From assembly GCA_021776915.1 (NCBI GenBank), contig JAIQZU010000055.1, positions 1 to 32,378 on the forward strand: a stretch of 32,378 nt of DNA, read 5' to 3'. The DNA comes from Candidatus Scalindua sp. GTDB lineage: Bacteria > Planctomycetota > Brocadiia > Brocadiales > Scalinduaceae. The notes under the pieces were generated by a model. It saw nothing but the letters and a program-made list of their open reading frames with translations. It was not told the DNA's origin and searched no databases. Shown here one piece after another: positions 1 through 7,656 of this stretch. Made by a program: the position numbers and the translations under genes. Numbering within the stretch: the first letter of the stretch is position 1; each line of letters opens with the position of its first letter.

Positions 1-1682
1 TCTTTTATATTTGCTGTCTCTCTAAAGGGAGAATCGGTGCCTCCTGTGTCATGATGGTCCCTGCCTATCATAACCGGCCCTATTTCTCCTTTATGGACCA
101 TTTTATTGAATTTAAGTGCGATACTCATTCTGCCCGCTGCATCCTGGTATAATATCCTGGCCTGTGTGCCTACAACAAAGTTGTGTTTTTCGGCATCTCT
201 AATCCAAATATAATTATCTTTATCCTGGAATCTTCTGTTTGGGTCGATGCATGACATGGCCGCTTTATCGGTCTTGATAAGGTCCTCTTTTTTGCCGCTG
301 AGGCAAATCCATCTAAACGGGCCGTAGCCGTAATCGAAGAACACAGGGCCCATAATATCTTCGACATAAGATGGAAAGATAAATCCCTCAGTTGTGTCTT
401 TACCGTTTTTGCAGATTTCATTAACACCGGTATCAAAGACCGCTTTTAAGAAACTGTTTCCATAGTCGAAAAAGAACACCCCCCTGCCGACCATCGATTT
501 GATCAGTTCAAAATGGCGTTTCAACGACCGGTCTACCTGCTCTTTGAACATCGCATTATCTGTTTCTAGCAGTTCTGTTCGCTCTTCGAATGTCAGCCCC
601 TGAGGACAATACCCTCCTTCGTAAGCCGCATGACAGGAGGTCTGGTCGGATAACAGGTCGATTCTAATATTATTATCCACCGCATACTCCAGCAGGTCTA
701 CTATGTTTCCATAAAACGCGATAGACTGAGTTTCATTTTTCTGCTGGTACTCTTTTGCCAGATTGAATGCTTCAGCCGGATCATCGACGATTCTACCAAT
801 CCAACCCTGTTCGTGTCTTGTCCGGATTCTTGAATAATCAACTTCTGCGATGATACCAACACCATTTGCAATCTCTACTGCTTTCCCCTGAGCACCGCTC
901 ATTCCGCCAAGGCCGGAAGATACAAACAGATACCCTCGTAAATCCTTATCTTCAGCAATGTTGAGTTTCAGCCTGCCAGCATTCAGGATGGTACTATACG
1001 TTCCGTGGACGATACCCTGTGGTCCGATATACATCCATCCCCCTGCTGTCATCTGGCCGTAATTAGCAACGCCGAGGGCCGCCGCCCTGTGCCAGTTTTC
1101 CTGGTCATCAAAGCAGCCAACCATAAGGGCATTGGTGATTATCACTCGCGGGGACTCAGGTGCGGATTCGAACAGACCGACCGGATGACCGGATTCAACA
1201 ACCAGTGTCTGATTGCGTGTCAGCTCTTCCAGATATCTCTTGATAAGCCGGTACTGCATCCAGTACTGACAGACCTGTCCGGTTTCGCCATAAGTGACCA
1301 GTTCATAAGGGTAAAGCGCGATATCAAAATCAAGATTGTTATCGATCATTACCTGAAATGCTTTTCCTTCTATACAGTTGCCGTTGTATTGATCAACAGG
1401 CCTGGCAGTTATGTTTCCTTCCGGTCTGAAACGGTATCCGTAAATCCTGCCGGTAGTGAGCATCTCAACCAGAAATTCAGGTGCCAGTTCTGTGTGCCAT
1501 TTTTCAGGGATATATCGAAGAGCGTTCTTTAAGGCGAGTTCGGTCTCTTTCTGGGTTAAAGTAAATTCTCTCGTGGAAGCCCTCCGGATGCCTTCAATAA
1601 ATTCTGGCATTTGAGGTAATTGATTAACTGTTTCTTCAAGCTGGATAGTCATTGCCCCGGAAATATCACTATTACGAATCAT
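1..1682 (-). CDS. hutU: Urocanate hydratase (urocanase), C-terminus beyond window
   Basis: Converts urocanate to imidazolone propionate with NAD+ as cofactor in cytosolic histidine degradation. Translating the minus strand from ATG at 1682 (MIRNSDISGAMT) gives about 560 uninterrupted residues. They include the dinucleotide-binding stretch GLGGMSGAQGKAVEIANGVG, the conserved DQTSCHAAYEGGYCPQG segment and FDYGYGPFRWICLSG, which corresponds to the region holding the catalytic Cys of the Pseudomonas enzyme. At the edge the reading is GRDHHDTGGTDSPFRET, which lies roughly 110 residues before the end in known urocanases. The full protein should therefore be about 670 residues, the longer bacterial form, rather than about 555. 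A weak AAGGGA precedes the start. No other hut gene is visible, but the left flank is cut. The family call is certain. Confidence 0.95.
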   Translation of the reverse strand, partial: MIRNSDISGAMTIQLEETVNQLPQMPEFIEGIRRASTREFTLTQKETELALKNALRYIPEKWHTELAPEFLVEMLTTGRIYGYRFRPEGNITARPVDQYNGNCIEGKAFQVMIDNNLDFDIALYPYELVTYGETGQVCQYWMQYRLIKRYLEELTRNQTLVVESGHPVGLFESAPESPRVIITNALMVGCFDDQENWHRAAALGVANYGQMTAGGWMYIGPQGIVHGTYSTILNAGRLKLNIAEDKDLRGYLFVSSGLGGMSGAQGKAVEIANGVGIIAEVDYSRIRTRHEQGWIGRIVDDPAEAFNLAKEYQQKNETQSIAFYGNIVDLLEYAVDNNIRIDLLSDQTSCHAAYEGGYCPQGLTFEERTELLETDNAMFKEQVDRSLKRHFELIKSMVGRGVFFFDYGNSFLKAVFDTGVNEICKNGKDTTEGFIFPSYVEDIMGPVFFDYGYGPFRWICLSGKKEDLIKTDKAAMSCIDPNRRFQDKDNYIWIRDAEKHNFVVGTQARILYQDAAGRMSIALKFNKMVHKGEIGPVMIGRDHHDTGGTDSPFRETANIK

Positions 1683-2042
1683 GCTATTTTTCCCTTAATC
1701 CGGATGTATGGGTTGTGTGTGAAAACTGGTTTCTTACCGGTTAAATATTTTAACCCTGAAATACATGAGAATCAAAGGTAAATTGCCCGTTTCTCGTGCT
1801 TATTCATTTGTCTCTCTCTTCTTTCCTATTGTTTTGTTACTATTGCCTACTGTCTACTGACAACTGTTTTGTATCTTTCCTCAGCGTTCTCCCCGAATGA
1901 AAGGTGCCGAGGACTTTTCGTGTCTTCTTGTTCTCAACGCTTTTTTTTCGGGGAGCGGTGAAAAATATTTTATATTGCAATTGTGGCACAAACGGGCTAT
2001 TTTAAAATAAAAACTTTATTGATAACAAAGGAGAATAGAATA
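1683..2042. other. Intergenic region with repeat debris between hutU and dinJ
   Basis: No credible gene is seen. The first 60 bases should hold the hutU promoter (minus strand). The right half contains low-complexity phrases such as TGCCTACTGTCTACTGAC and the string CGGGGAGCGGTGAA near 1953-1967. The latter recurs near 2960-2975, so it belongs to a dispersed repeat family. The dinJ ribosome binding site AAGGAG lies about ten bases before 2043. Confidence 0.5.
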
Positions 2043-2309
2043 ATGAGTAAGGCTAAAACTGCTACAGTAAGAGCACGAATAAACCCTTCATTGAAGAAGG
2101 ATGTTGAAAGCCTTTTCGGAGAATTAGGATTATCTACGACTGAGGCAATCAACCTTTTTTATAAACAAGTCAAATTGAGAAATGGCTTACCCTTTAACGT
2201 GGTTGTACCAAATAAAGTCACTGGAAAGGTTTTAAAGGATACAGATGCTGGCAAGAACCTTGTACGCTGTGAGGATACCGAAGATATGTTCAGCAAATTG
2301 GGAATCTAA
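2043..2309 (+). CDS. dinJ: RelB/DinJ-family antitoxin
   Basis: Antitoxin of a type II toxin-antitoxin pair; it should bind and neutralise the YafQ-like RNase encoded next and repress their shared promoter as a ribbon-helix-helix dimer. I chose ATG 2043 (MSKAKTATVRARINPSLKKD) because AAGGAG lies about ten bases upstream; an upstream in-frame ATG at 1983 has no such site. The 88-residue protein has the N-terminal RHH pattern (TVRARINPSLKKDVESLF, then GLSTTEAINLFYKQV) and the typical GLPFNV motif at about residues 55-60, followed by an acidic C-terminal toxin-binding tail. Its stop TAA shares its last base with the toxin start ATG at 2309, so translation is probably coupled. Confidence 0.92.
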   Translation: MSKAKTATVRARINPSLKKDVESLFGELGLSTTEAINLFYKQVKLRNGLPFNVVVPNKVTGKVLKDTDAGKNLVRCEDTEDMFSKLGI

Positions 2310-2578
2310 TGTTAAAGCCAATATACACAAGACAATTTGCAAAAGACTTGAAGAAAATGCAGAAGCGTGGAAAGTTATCTAAAAAGATCAAAAACATAAT
2401 ACGTGATCTTGTAGGTGAGATTCATCTTGATGCAAGGTACAGAGATCACCGGCTGATTGGTTATTATAAAGGTAGACGAGAGTGTCATGTCGAAGCAGAT
2501 TGGCTCTTGATTTATAAAACGACAGAAGAAGAAATAATATTTGAAAGAACCGGAACGCATTCAGATCTCTTTGATTAG
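2309..2578 (+). CDS. yafQ: YafQ-family mRNA interferase toxin (RelE superfamily)
   Basis: Ribosome-dependent endoribonuclease of the RelE/YafQ fold, 89 residues, partner of the DinJ-like antitoxin upstream. Residues H47, H60, D64, R80, H84 and F88 occupy the positions of E. coli YafQ H50, H63, D67, R83, H87 and F91 with a constant offset of three, so the active site looks complete. The C-terminal motif ERTGTHSDLFD is the family hallmark. It overlaps the antitoxin by one base, giving an antitoxin-first operon. No frame damage is seen, so the module is probably functional. Confidence 0.94.
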   Translation: MLKPIYTRQFAKDLKKMQKRGKLSKKIKNIIRDLVGEIHLDARYRDHRLIGYYKGRRECHVEADWLLIYKTTEEEIIFERTGTHSDLFD

Positions 2579-2610
2579 ATTTTTCTTTTTACCCTTACCT
2601 TTGGCTCCAG

Positions 2611-2634
2611 TGTTAATCCGTGAAATTCGTGTCT
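2611..2634 (+). repeat. Dispersed 24-bp repeat, copy 1
   Basis: The motif begins GTGTTAATCCGTGAAATTCG and ends TGTC. Near-identical copies lie at 4369-4392 (one difference) and 4537-4560 (one difference). All three are on the plus strand in non-coding DNA and are followed by T-rich sequence. Confidence 0.8.
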
Positions 2635-2704
2635 TTATGTCTTGTAAAACAAACCCGCTATTTATAATTACGTGTTAGTAGGCAAAAGTCTTTGAGGAAG
2701 AATA

Positions 2705-2884
2705 ATGAAACGGAAAGTAAAGATTGCAAGCATGATCGGAATAGTAGCTTCCGGAATAAATTTGATTTTCAATGGCTGGCACATTATTGGGATAATTGCT
2801 CTGGCACTATTTTCGTTAATATTTGAAGCAACGTTCAACTTTTCGAGTAAATCTGCAGAATCTATGAGTCAGGAAAATGAGTAA
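2705..2884 (+). CDS. Small membrane protein, 59 residues, function unknown
   Basis: ATG 2705 is preceded by GAGGAAG at suitable spacing. The product (MKRKVKIASMIGIVASGINL...) has a basic N-terminus, a hydrophobic region from about residue 9 to 44 interrupted by NGWH (probably a two-helix hairpin or one long helix), and a polar tail rich in Ser and Glu. It stands alone after the dinJ-yafQ pair, with no overlap. I do not recognise a family. The ribosome binding site and clean membrane pattern argue for a real gene; with no homology evidence, that is the limit of what can be said. Confidence 0.6.
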   Translation: MKRKVKIASMIGIVASGINLIFNGWHIIGIIALALFSLIFEATFNFSSKSAESMSQENE

Positions 2885-3322
2885 TTATTCAGCAGGACTC
2901 CTCGTGTCTTCCTGTCCTCGGCGTCTTTTATGCGGGGAAAGTCCTCGGCGTCTTATGTCCGGGGAGCGGTGAATCTCGCTTCATTTCTTTTCCCGGATAG
3001 TGTAATGAAAAGAAACAGCTCTTCCCTGATAGTGTTACAAAAAGAGAAACATTACTCCTTTTTGCCATAAATCAATTTGCTTCTCGCCAAAGATTCAAAT
3101 CTTAACATACGTGTATTCCACTCCTTATAACAATATTCATTCTGTAATGCATTTTGGCATGACAATGGAATACCTTTTGCACTTTATTCCACATGATAAA
3201 GTAGTAAAGGTAGTTATAGCTGCATCAAATCAATGAAGAGCGTATGATTAATTTGTGTAACGCCTGGGAGAGATCGCTCTGCTCCCAAGCTTGTTTATTT
3301 ATTATAAGAAAAAGGTGTATAA
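2885..3322. other. Intergenic region with repeats and a hairpin
   Basis: Contains the repeated phrase CCTCGGCGTCTT...GGGGAGCGGTGAA near 2915-2975, related to 1903-1967, and a loose tandem of a GATAGTGT-containing unit near 2994-3050. At 3265-3287 a hairpin (TGGGAG / CTCCCA, inner AGA/TCT) is followed by a T-rich run just before the next gene; it could be a terminator or leader element. No gene is seen. Confidence 0.45.
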
Positions 3323-4036
3323 ATGCTAATATCCGGAAAGAGTAAGTTTGTCAAATCTCCATTTACTTCTGAAGATGAATTGAAAAAGATGGTTATAGAA
3401 AATGCTGATTACTTCTTTGCACCGAGCTCTTTTTGTCTATCAAGAGAGTTAATTTCGGATAAAGATGGTTTCGAAGCGTTCACCGATGGATTTGCAATTG
3501 ATATTGCGAGCCGACAATGGTTTATTGTAAATGCTACACTTGCCAAGCATAACGTTTGGAGTCATATTGTCCCGCAAGTAGTAAAACAGCTTGTCGCTGC
3601 TGATCGATCAACCACAAAACAACTGATCATTGAACTCATCATACAGCAATTTCGTGAGGACAGTAACATAATGAAAAAGTTTAATGATGAAGGCTATGGG
3701 AAAGAGGATGAGGGTGTTTTTTTGAATGAAATTCGTGGTGTTCTGGGAGAGGTTTTTGGTAAGTCTCCTATTGTTGGGATGCCAATAGATTCTATATCCA
3801 ACGATTTAAGGGATTGGGCCGATACGTTAAAGTCAAAGGTAAAAATGTCTGTAGTTAGGAAATACGTCGAAAGCGGGAATTCCGAAAATATAATATATGA
3901 AATTCCGGAAGAAGATCAAACTGAACAGGATACTGCTGAAAGCGGAAATGGACACTCTAAGAATACCGAAAGTGCTAAAACGACTAAAGAGAGTTTAAAT
4001 TCACGCGAAATTTATCTCACAAAGAAGAGAAAATAG
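3323..4036 (+). CDS. Nuclease-like (PD-(D/E)XK-type) protein with apparently lost acidic residues
   Basis: A 237-residue cytosolic protein. Residues 50-95 (DGFAIDIASRQWFIVNATLA, then KHNVWSHIVPQV) resemble a group of endonuclease-fold proteins whose core reads D...Wy(I/V)VExEL..H....HI..Q. D60, W66, L73, H76, H81 and Q85 fit, but the two positions that are Glu in the proteins I recall are N70 and T72 here. If the alignment is right, the metal site is broken. The C-terminal 40 residues are Ser/Thr/Glu/Lys-rich and probably disordered. No partner gene is adjacent. Function is unknown; the fold assignment rests on pattern memory and is tentative. Confidence 0.6.
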   Translation: MLISGKSKFVKSPFTSEDELKKMVIENADYFFAPSSFCLSRELISDKDGFEAFTDGFAIDIASRQWFIVNATLAKHNVWSHIVPQVVKQLVAADRSTTKQLIIELIIQQFREDSNIMKKFNDEGYGKEDEGVFLNEIRGVLGEVFGKSPIVGMPIDSISNDLRDWADTLKSKVKMSVVRKYVESGNSENIIYEIPEEDQTEQDTAESGNGHSKNTESAKTTKESLNSREIYLTKKRK

Positions 4037-4368
4037 GTCATTGTTTGTCGGGCTTAACGGGGATACAATGCTATGTATAAGCCCACAAATCTACTTTTAA
4101 TTGAATTGAGGATTTAATTTTCTATATTATGGTAGCCGTGGGCTTTCGCCAGCGTTTATCATCATCCGGTGAACACCAGTGAATTCCCTGTAAGTTAAGC
4201 AGCCTAAAGGATGCCGCCATACAAAACGCACAACTCAGGTTTTAACTGAACGGTAGAATCCTAAAAAAGGAAGTCTCCCTTTCTCCTCCTATTGTGCTAT
4301 TCTTTTTTTTCTTGTTTCTTACTCATCAATCATAAATCTAAAATTACCATATCACTCATATATCTTCA

Positions 4369-4392
4369 GTGTTAATCTGTGAAATTCGTGTC
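4369..4392 (+). repeat. Dispersed 24-bp repeat, copy 2
   Basis: Matches copy 1 (2611-2634) except for C to T in the AATCCG core (AATCTG here). It is followed by TAATGTCTTTTGCC; copy 3 is likewise followed by TAATCTTTT. Confidence 0.8.
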
Positions 4393-4536
4393 TAATGTCT
4401 TTTGCCTTTTTCTGCATCTATCTGTGGTTAACTAATCTTTTAATTTTTCCTTCATCTTTTCTTCCTGCCCGACGTGCTGTTTGGCGGGTGCGCTCTTTGC
4501 GTCTTGGCGGTGACCAATTTATTTGTTTTCCCATTA

Positions 4537-4560
4537 GTGATAATCCGTGAAATTCGTGTC
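4537..4560 (+). repeat. Dispersed 24-bp repeat, copy 3
   Basis: Matches copy 1 except for GTGATAATCC in place of GTGTTAATCC. It lies 145 bases after the end of copy 2. Confidence 0.8.
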
Positions 4561-4722
4561 TAATCTTTTATATTGCAAAACAACCCCACTCTTTTATAAT
4601 ATTCCTGATATAAGGGTTTTGTAAATTCCATGTCACAAATGGCAAATCACAAATAAAGCAAATGCTTATTTCTTTATTTAATAAAACACAAATGAATAGT
4701 TAACGTCCAGAGGGAAGTAATA

Positions 4723-4884
4723 ATGAAATTAAAAGTACTGATAGGAAAAGGTGAAGATGGCAACTTTGCAGTTCACTGTCCGTCTTTAAAAAGTTGCTGG
4801 TCTCAAGGAAAAACGAAAGAAGAGGCATTAAAGAATATTCAGGAAGCCATAGAGTTATATTTAGAGCCAGTAGTATCCGGTTAG
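4723..4884 (+). CDS. HicB-like antitoxin domain protein, orphan
   Basis: 53 residues: MKLKVLIGKGEDGNFAVHCP continues to a Ser-Gln-Gly-Lys-Thr segment, then EEALKNIQEAIELYLEP. This is the HicB partial RNase H-like fold (beta strands reading 'DG.f.v.cP.l..cwsqG.T.eEAl.ni.eAi'). AGAGGGAAG precedes the start. Full HicB antitoxins carry a C-terminal DNA-binding domain and pair with HicA. Neither is present: the protein ends after the first domain and no HicA-like frame is found on either side. It may be a stand-alone antitoxin-like protein or the remnant of a lost hicAB pair. Confidence 0.75.
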   Translation: MKLKVLIGKGEDGNFAVHCPSLKSCWSQGKTKEEALKNIQEAIELYLEPVVSG

Positions 4885-4908
4885 GTCTTTGCGCGTGTCG
4901 CTTTTGTC

Positions 4909-4933
4909 ATACCCGAATTCCTTTATCGGGTAT
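4909..4933. repeat. Hairpin ATACCCGA/TCGGGTAT downstream of the HicB-like gene
   Basis: An 8-bp perfect stem with a 9-base loop, 25 bases after the stop at 4884. There is no T-run, so it is more likely a dispersed palindromic repeat than an intrinsic terminator. Confidence 0.45.
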
Positions 4934-5040
4934 CTAAGAGGTTCGTTTATCTTAGGTTCCCGCTTAAAACATGCAGGAATAACAGTTTTGGGGCATTAAT
5001 TTGAACATGCAAAAACCTAACTTGATGATATTGATTTTAG

Positions 5041-5148
5041 CCTGAGATAGAGGGCTTTGTTGACGATGAAGTTGATCGTTTCACCTTAAAAGGCGCTTTA
5101 AAAGATGCAGAAGTCGATACGAGTAAATTTATAAAAAACATTAAGTAA
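5041..5148 (+). pseudogene. Truncated C-terminal gene remnant, 35 codons
   Basis: An open stretch without any start codon, reading PEIEGFVDDEVDRFTLKGAL...TSKFIKNIK and ending at TAA 5146-5148. An in-frame TAG lies just upstream at 5038-5040. The composition is protein-like, with a balanced acidic/basic helix pattern, and the codons look coding. I read it as the tail of a decayed gene of unknown family. The rest of 4885-5343 holds nothing recognisable. Confidence 0.35.
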
Positions 5149-5343
5149 ATCACTGAATCCTGCCAGTTATAGAATTATGCCACATGTCTTATCATAAAAT
5201 GATTATATGTTTTTACAGGGAAGTAAATACATAAACTTTCTCTTGCCTTCTCATAAAGTGCTATTAATGCCCGTGACCTATCCAGTGTGCTAGGGAGCCC
5301 CATATGCAAACCGTTATTTTTATGTGTAAAAAGGAAATAAGAA

Positions 5344-6066
5344 ATGAATCAACCTCATGATAGTTGGTCAAAATATTATGATTTTATTTACCAAAATGCT
5401 CTTGGGGATTTTTACGACTATGTAACAAATGAAACAGTAAAGGTGATTAATGAATTGTTACCTGATGGAAAGGTTATTGATTATGGTGCAGGAACGGGAA
5501 GGATAACGATACCGCTAAAAAAGCAAGGTTATAAAGTAATAGCTGTTGAAAAAAGCTCAGGAATGGCAAGTGAAATAAAAAAGAAAGGTAAAGGTTATTG
5601 CCTGGATATTCCTGTGCATAATTGTTCAATTAATGAGTTTAATAATGAGGAAGTTGATTTGGCTTTAGCCTTATATGCGGTTCTTAATTATTCAACAAGT
5701 GAGGGTGAATTAAAGCGTAATATTGTTGCCATTTATAATCAATTGAAACCCAATGGGTATTTATTTTTTGACCTTCTTGAGTTGTGGTTCTTTAAGATTA
5801 AAGAAATCATACACGTTAGTTTAGATGATTTTTCTCATAGAGAATGGCTGACACAACGTGAAGAAAATATTTACACCTATCATCTAGAAGGTAGTGGTGT
5901 ATTGGAAGGAAGCGAATTTCATTTTAACGAAGAGTTCTCAATAAGATATTGGGATTTGACAACTGTAAACGATATATTCATAGAAATAGGGTTTGAAGAA
6001 GTACAAAAAACCTTTCCCCAATTATCTTCAATAAGTTCAACTTATAATCTTTACAAGAAGCTATGA
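5344..6066 (+). CDS. Class I SAM-dependent methyltransferase, substrate unknown
   Basis: 240 residues. Residues 43-53 (KVIDYGAGTGR) are motif I of the Rossmann methyltransferase fold; E69 (VIAVEKSSGM) is the acidic residue that binds the ribose of SAM; VDLALALYAVLNYS is the motif II/post-II region; LKPNGYLFFDLLE is motif III. It resembles the small-molecule methyltransferases of the Methyltransf_25/11 group. The start is preceded by AAAAAGGAAATAAGAA, a usable ribosome site. Its stop (TGA 6064-6066) lies inside the transposase fragment that follows, so a rearrangement ended within a few bases of this gene. It has no operon partner, so the substrate cannot be named. Confidence 0.88.
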   Translation: MNQPHDSWSKYYDFIYQNALGDFYDYVTNETVKVINELLPDGKVIDYGAGTGRITIPLKKQGYKVIAVEKSSGMASEIKKKGKGYCLDIPVHNCSINEFNNEEVDLALALYAVLNYSTSEGELKRNIVAIYNQLKPNGYLFFDLLELWFFKIKEIIHVSLDDFSHREWLTQREENIYTYHLEGSGVLEGSEFHFNEEFSIRYWDLTTVNDIFIEIGFEEVQKTFPQLSSISSTYNLYKKL

Positions 6067-6214
6067 ATATATTGAACCAAAGGTGTTGATTGAAAGATGG
6101 CGTAAAGAGTATAACACGTTTCGACCGCATAGTGCTCTTGGATACTTGCCACCTTCTCCAGAGACAGTTGAAGCGATACAGACAATTTCCGCTATGCTCC
6201 AACTGTCTATTTGA
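6062..6214 (+). pseudogene. C-terminal fragment of an IS3-family transposase (OrfB, integrase core)
   Basis: The frame starting at 6062 reads YEYIEPKVLIERWRKEYNTF, then RPHSALGYLPPSPETVEAIQ and ends at TGA 6212-6214. The NTFRPHSALGYLPP motif is the well-known end of the rve integrase domain in IS3-type transposases. Only about 50 codons survive; OrfA and the catalytic DDE region are absent. The sequence after the stop (GGTGGTACAAAGAACGGGGG, about 6235-6254) is probably the right terminal inverted repeat. No left end is visible, so this is a dead fragment. Confidence 0.85.
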
Positions 6215-6257
6215 ACACAAACTCTAACTTTAAAGGTGGTACAAAGAACGGGGGTAG

Positions 6258-6353
6258 TGGCTTGGCTTCCTCAAAGGCACAATTATCGCACTAGTATTGT
6301 TTGCTGTGGAAGTTGTTGTTTCGTGGGTAATCCTTTTCGCCGTAATTGATTAG
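6258..6353 (+). pseudogene. Remnant of a small membrane protein cut at the IS end
   Basis: Immediately after the presumed IS end an open frame reads WLGFLKGTIIALVLFAVEVV...SWVILFAVID and stops at TAG 6351-6353. It is a clean transmembrane helix without a start codon. It may be the tail of a gene disrupted by the insertion. The case rests only on its hydrophobic pattern and its position. Confidence 0.3.
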
Positions 6354-6555
6354 GATGTTAACATCGGTTATGCTAAAATGAAAATACAGCCATAATAATT
6401 GGCTAAGGTTAGATTTTTTTACAAGCTAGCGACCCTCATACTACCAAAAACATGAGATAATTACCTTGGAAGAACGACCTACTGGCGAAGCCTATTTAAA
6501 GGTTGTCTATCTAATAGACTTTTTATTTATAAGCAATTAATAAATGAGGTATATC

Positions 6556-7032
6556 ATGAAAAAAATATTAGTTAATATTATATTTATGTTTGCCATAGCA
6601 ACAATTGCAGGATGTATCTATGGTCCTCCAGTGAAGGTAAGTTTATCCCATCTTGTTGATACGCCTTTTTTATACAGAAACAAGAAAGTGGAGTTCTCAG
6701 GACATGTAGTAAGAAATGAGTATTATGGTGACAAATACGTAACCTGGCAGTTGATTATGGAAGAAAATGGAAATCGTATATATTGTTACGAAGACGGTGA
6801 CAATCCGGATGTCATCACCAAATGTGTGAATCTGGCTGAAGAGGCGAAAGAGAACGGTGAAAAAATAATTGTCACGGGACGATTACGCGAAGGCGGATAC
6901 CGTGAGATAATCAGGGGTACTATTTTAGAGATAGACACCTTTGAGTATAAGAGCTATAAAATAGATACTGATTTTGGAGAATTTGGTATATGGTGTCCTG
7001 CTCACGGTACTTATGATTTTTGTAATTATTAA
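6556..7032 (+). CDS. Secreted lipoprotein with a probable OB-like domain
   Basis: 158 residues. I prefer ATG 6556 (MKKILVNIIFMFAIATIAGC) over ATG 6544, because GAGGT lies about seven bases before 6556 and the residues that follow form a textbook lipoprotein signal, with the lipobox TIAGC and lipidated Cys20. The mature part (VDTPFLYRNKKVEFSGHVVR ... WQLIMEENGNRIYCYEDG ... EKIIVTGRLREGGYREIIRG) has the alternating beta pattern and 'k.V..sG.V' / 'iivtGrlr' elements of OB-fold periplasmic proteins. It ends in CPAHGTYDFCNY, with two Cys that may form a disulphide or bind metal. It stands before the secreted CxxC protein. Function unknown. Confidence 0.75.
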   Translation: MKKILVNIIFMFAIATIAGCIYGPPVKVSLSHLVDTPFLYRNKKVEFSGHVVRNEYYGDKYVTWQLIMEENGNRIYCYEDGDNPDVITKCVNLAEEAKENGEKIIVTGRLREGGYREIIRGTILEIDTFEYKSYKIDTDFGEFGIWCPAHGTYDFCNY

Positions 7033-7093
7033 GTTAATTAGATTTGGTTGGCTAATTTTATCCCATAAACTATTTTATGAAAGGTGAAAGAAA

Positions 7094-7597
7094 ATGTTGA
7101 ATAAGAAATTTACGGGAACAGTTGCTTTTGCAGTTGCATTTATTAGCTTGACGATGCTGGCGGGTAATTTCGCTTATGCTCAGAAAGAGCCAAAGGGACC
7201 AGATCTTCCTGAACTCCAAGCCTATAATCCGCCATTATGTCCCACTTGTAAAAGTAAGGTTGCCACCCGTACTAAAGGAAAGGTGACAGCGCCAGTGGCT
7301 ATGCATTGCCCGGATTGTAAAAAAGAAACAACGGAGTTAGAGGTTTCTCATTGTGATAAGTGCGAAAAAGAGTTCCTGACATGCATAGAGTGCCTGAAAG
7401 CTTCAAAAGCAGTAACAACAAAGTGCCCAAAATGTAAAAAGGTACTTGCAAGACGTATCAAGGGGAAAATAGAGGCGCCTGTAAAGTGGGAGATGAAGTG
7501 TCCTGATTGTAAGAAAAAGCCTCAGGAGTGGCTCATACATCATTGTGATGAATGCGATGCAGACTTCCTGGCATGCCCGCTTTGCAAAGAAAAATAA
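7094..7597 (+). CDS. Secreted protein with eight CxxC zinc-knuckle motifs in two tandem repeats
   Basis: 167 residues with a signal peptide (MLNKKFTGTVAFAVAFISLT...NFAYAQ, cleavage probably near residue 29). CxxC pairs begin at C49, C72, C87, C97 and again at C111, C136, C151, C161. The spacings are 23-15-10 and 25-15-10, so the protein is an internal duplication of a unit of about 62 residues. Each unit holds CP.CK, a basic KGK..APV stretch, CPDCKK, HCD.C....L.C..C. The pattern suits two structural metal sites per repeat (zinc-ribbon or rubredoxin-like). Export is unusual for such knuckles. It is probably a monocistronic gene, as a hairpin terminator follows. Confidence 0.8.
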   Translation: MLNKKFTGTVAFAVAFISLTMLAGNFAYAQKEPKGPDLPELQAYNPPLCPTCKSKVATRTKGKVTAPVAMHCPDCKKETTELEVSHCDKCEKEFLTCIECLKASKAVTTKCPKCKKVLARRIKGKIEAPVKWEMKCPDCKKKPQEWLIHHCDECDADFLACPLCKEK

Positions 7598-7615
7598 AGG
7601 ACGTTATGAAAAAAA

Positions 7616-7656
7616 TAAGGTTGGAATGGAACTCAAATTTCATTCCAACCCTTCTA
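7616..7656 (+). terminator. Intrinsic terminator after the CxxC protein gene
   Basis: A stem of GGTTGGAATG (7619-7628) pairs perfectly with CATTCCAACC (7641-7650) and extends inward by three more pairs to a six-base loop. A short T-rich run (CTTCTAATT) follows. It lies about 20 bases after the stop at 7597. Confidence 0.7.

Larger units (their letters stand above)
4037..4722. other. Gene-poor repeat region
   Basis: 686 bases without a credible gene. It holds a REP-like phrase (GTAGCCGTGGGCTTTCGCC near 4132-4150), two copies of the 24-bp dispersed repeat (4369-4392 and 4537-4560), and phrases such as CTTTGCGTCTTGGCGGTGA near 4494-4512. Some of these resemble the repeat debris at 1.9, 2.9 and 23.0 kb. 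It looks like accumulated repeats, not a regulatory region for one gene. Confidence 0.5.

Noticed and set aside
1005-1532. Open plus-strand frame of 175 codons
   Set aside because: It lies antisense to hutU, whose minus-strand translation gives a complete urocanase pattern.
2600-4600. Possible CRISPR array
   Set aside because: The 24-bp repeats are only three, widely and irregularly spaced, without spacers of constant length and without cas genes.
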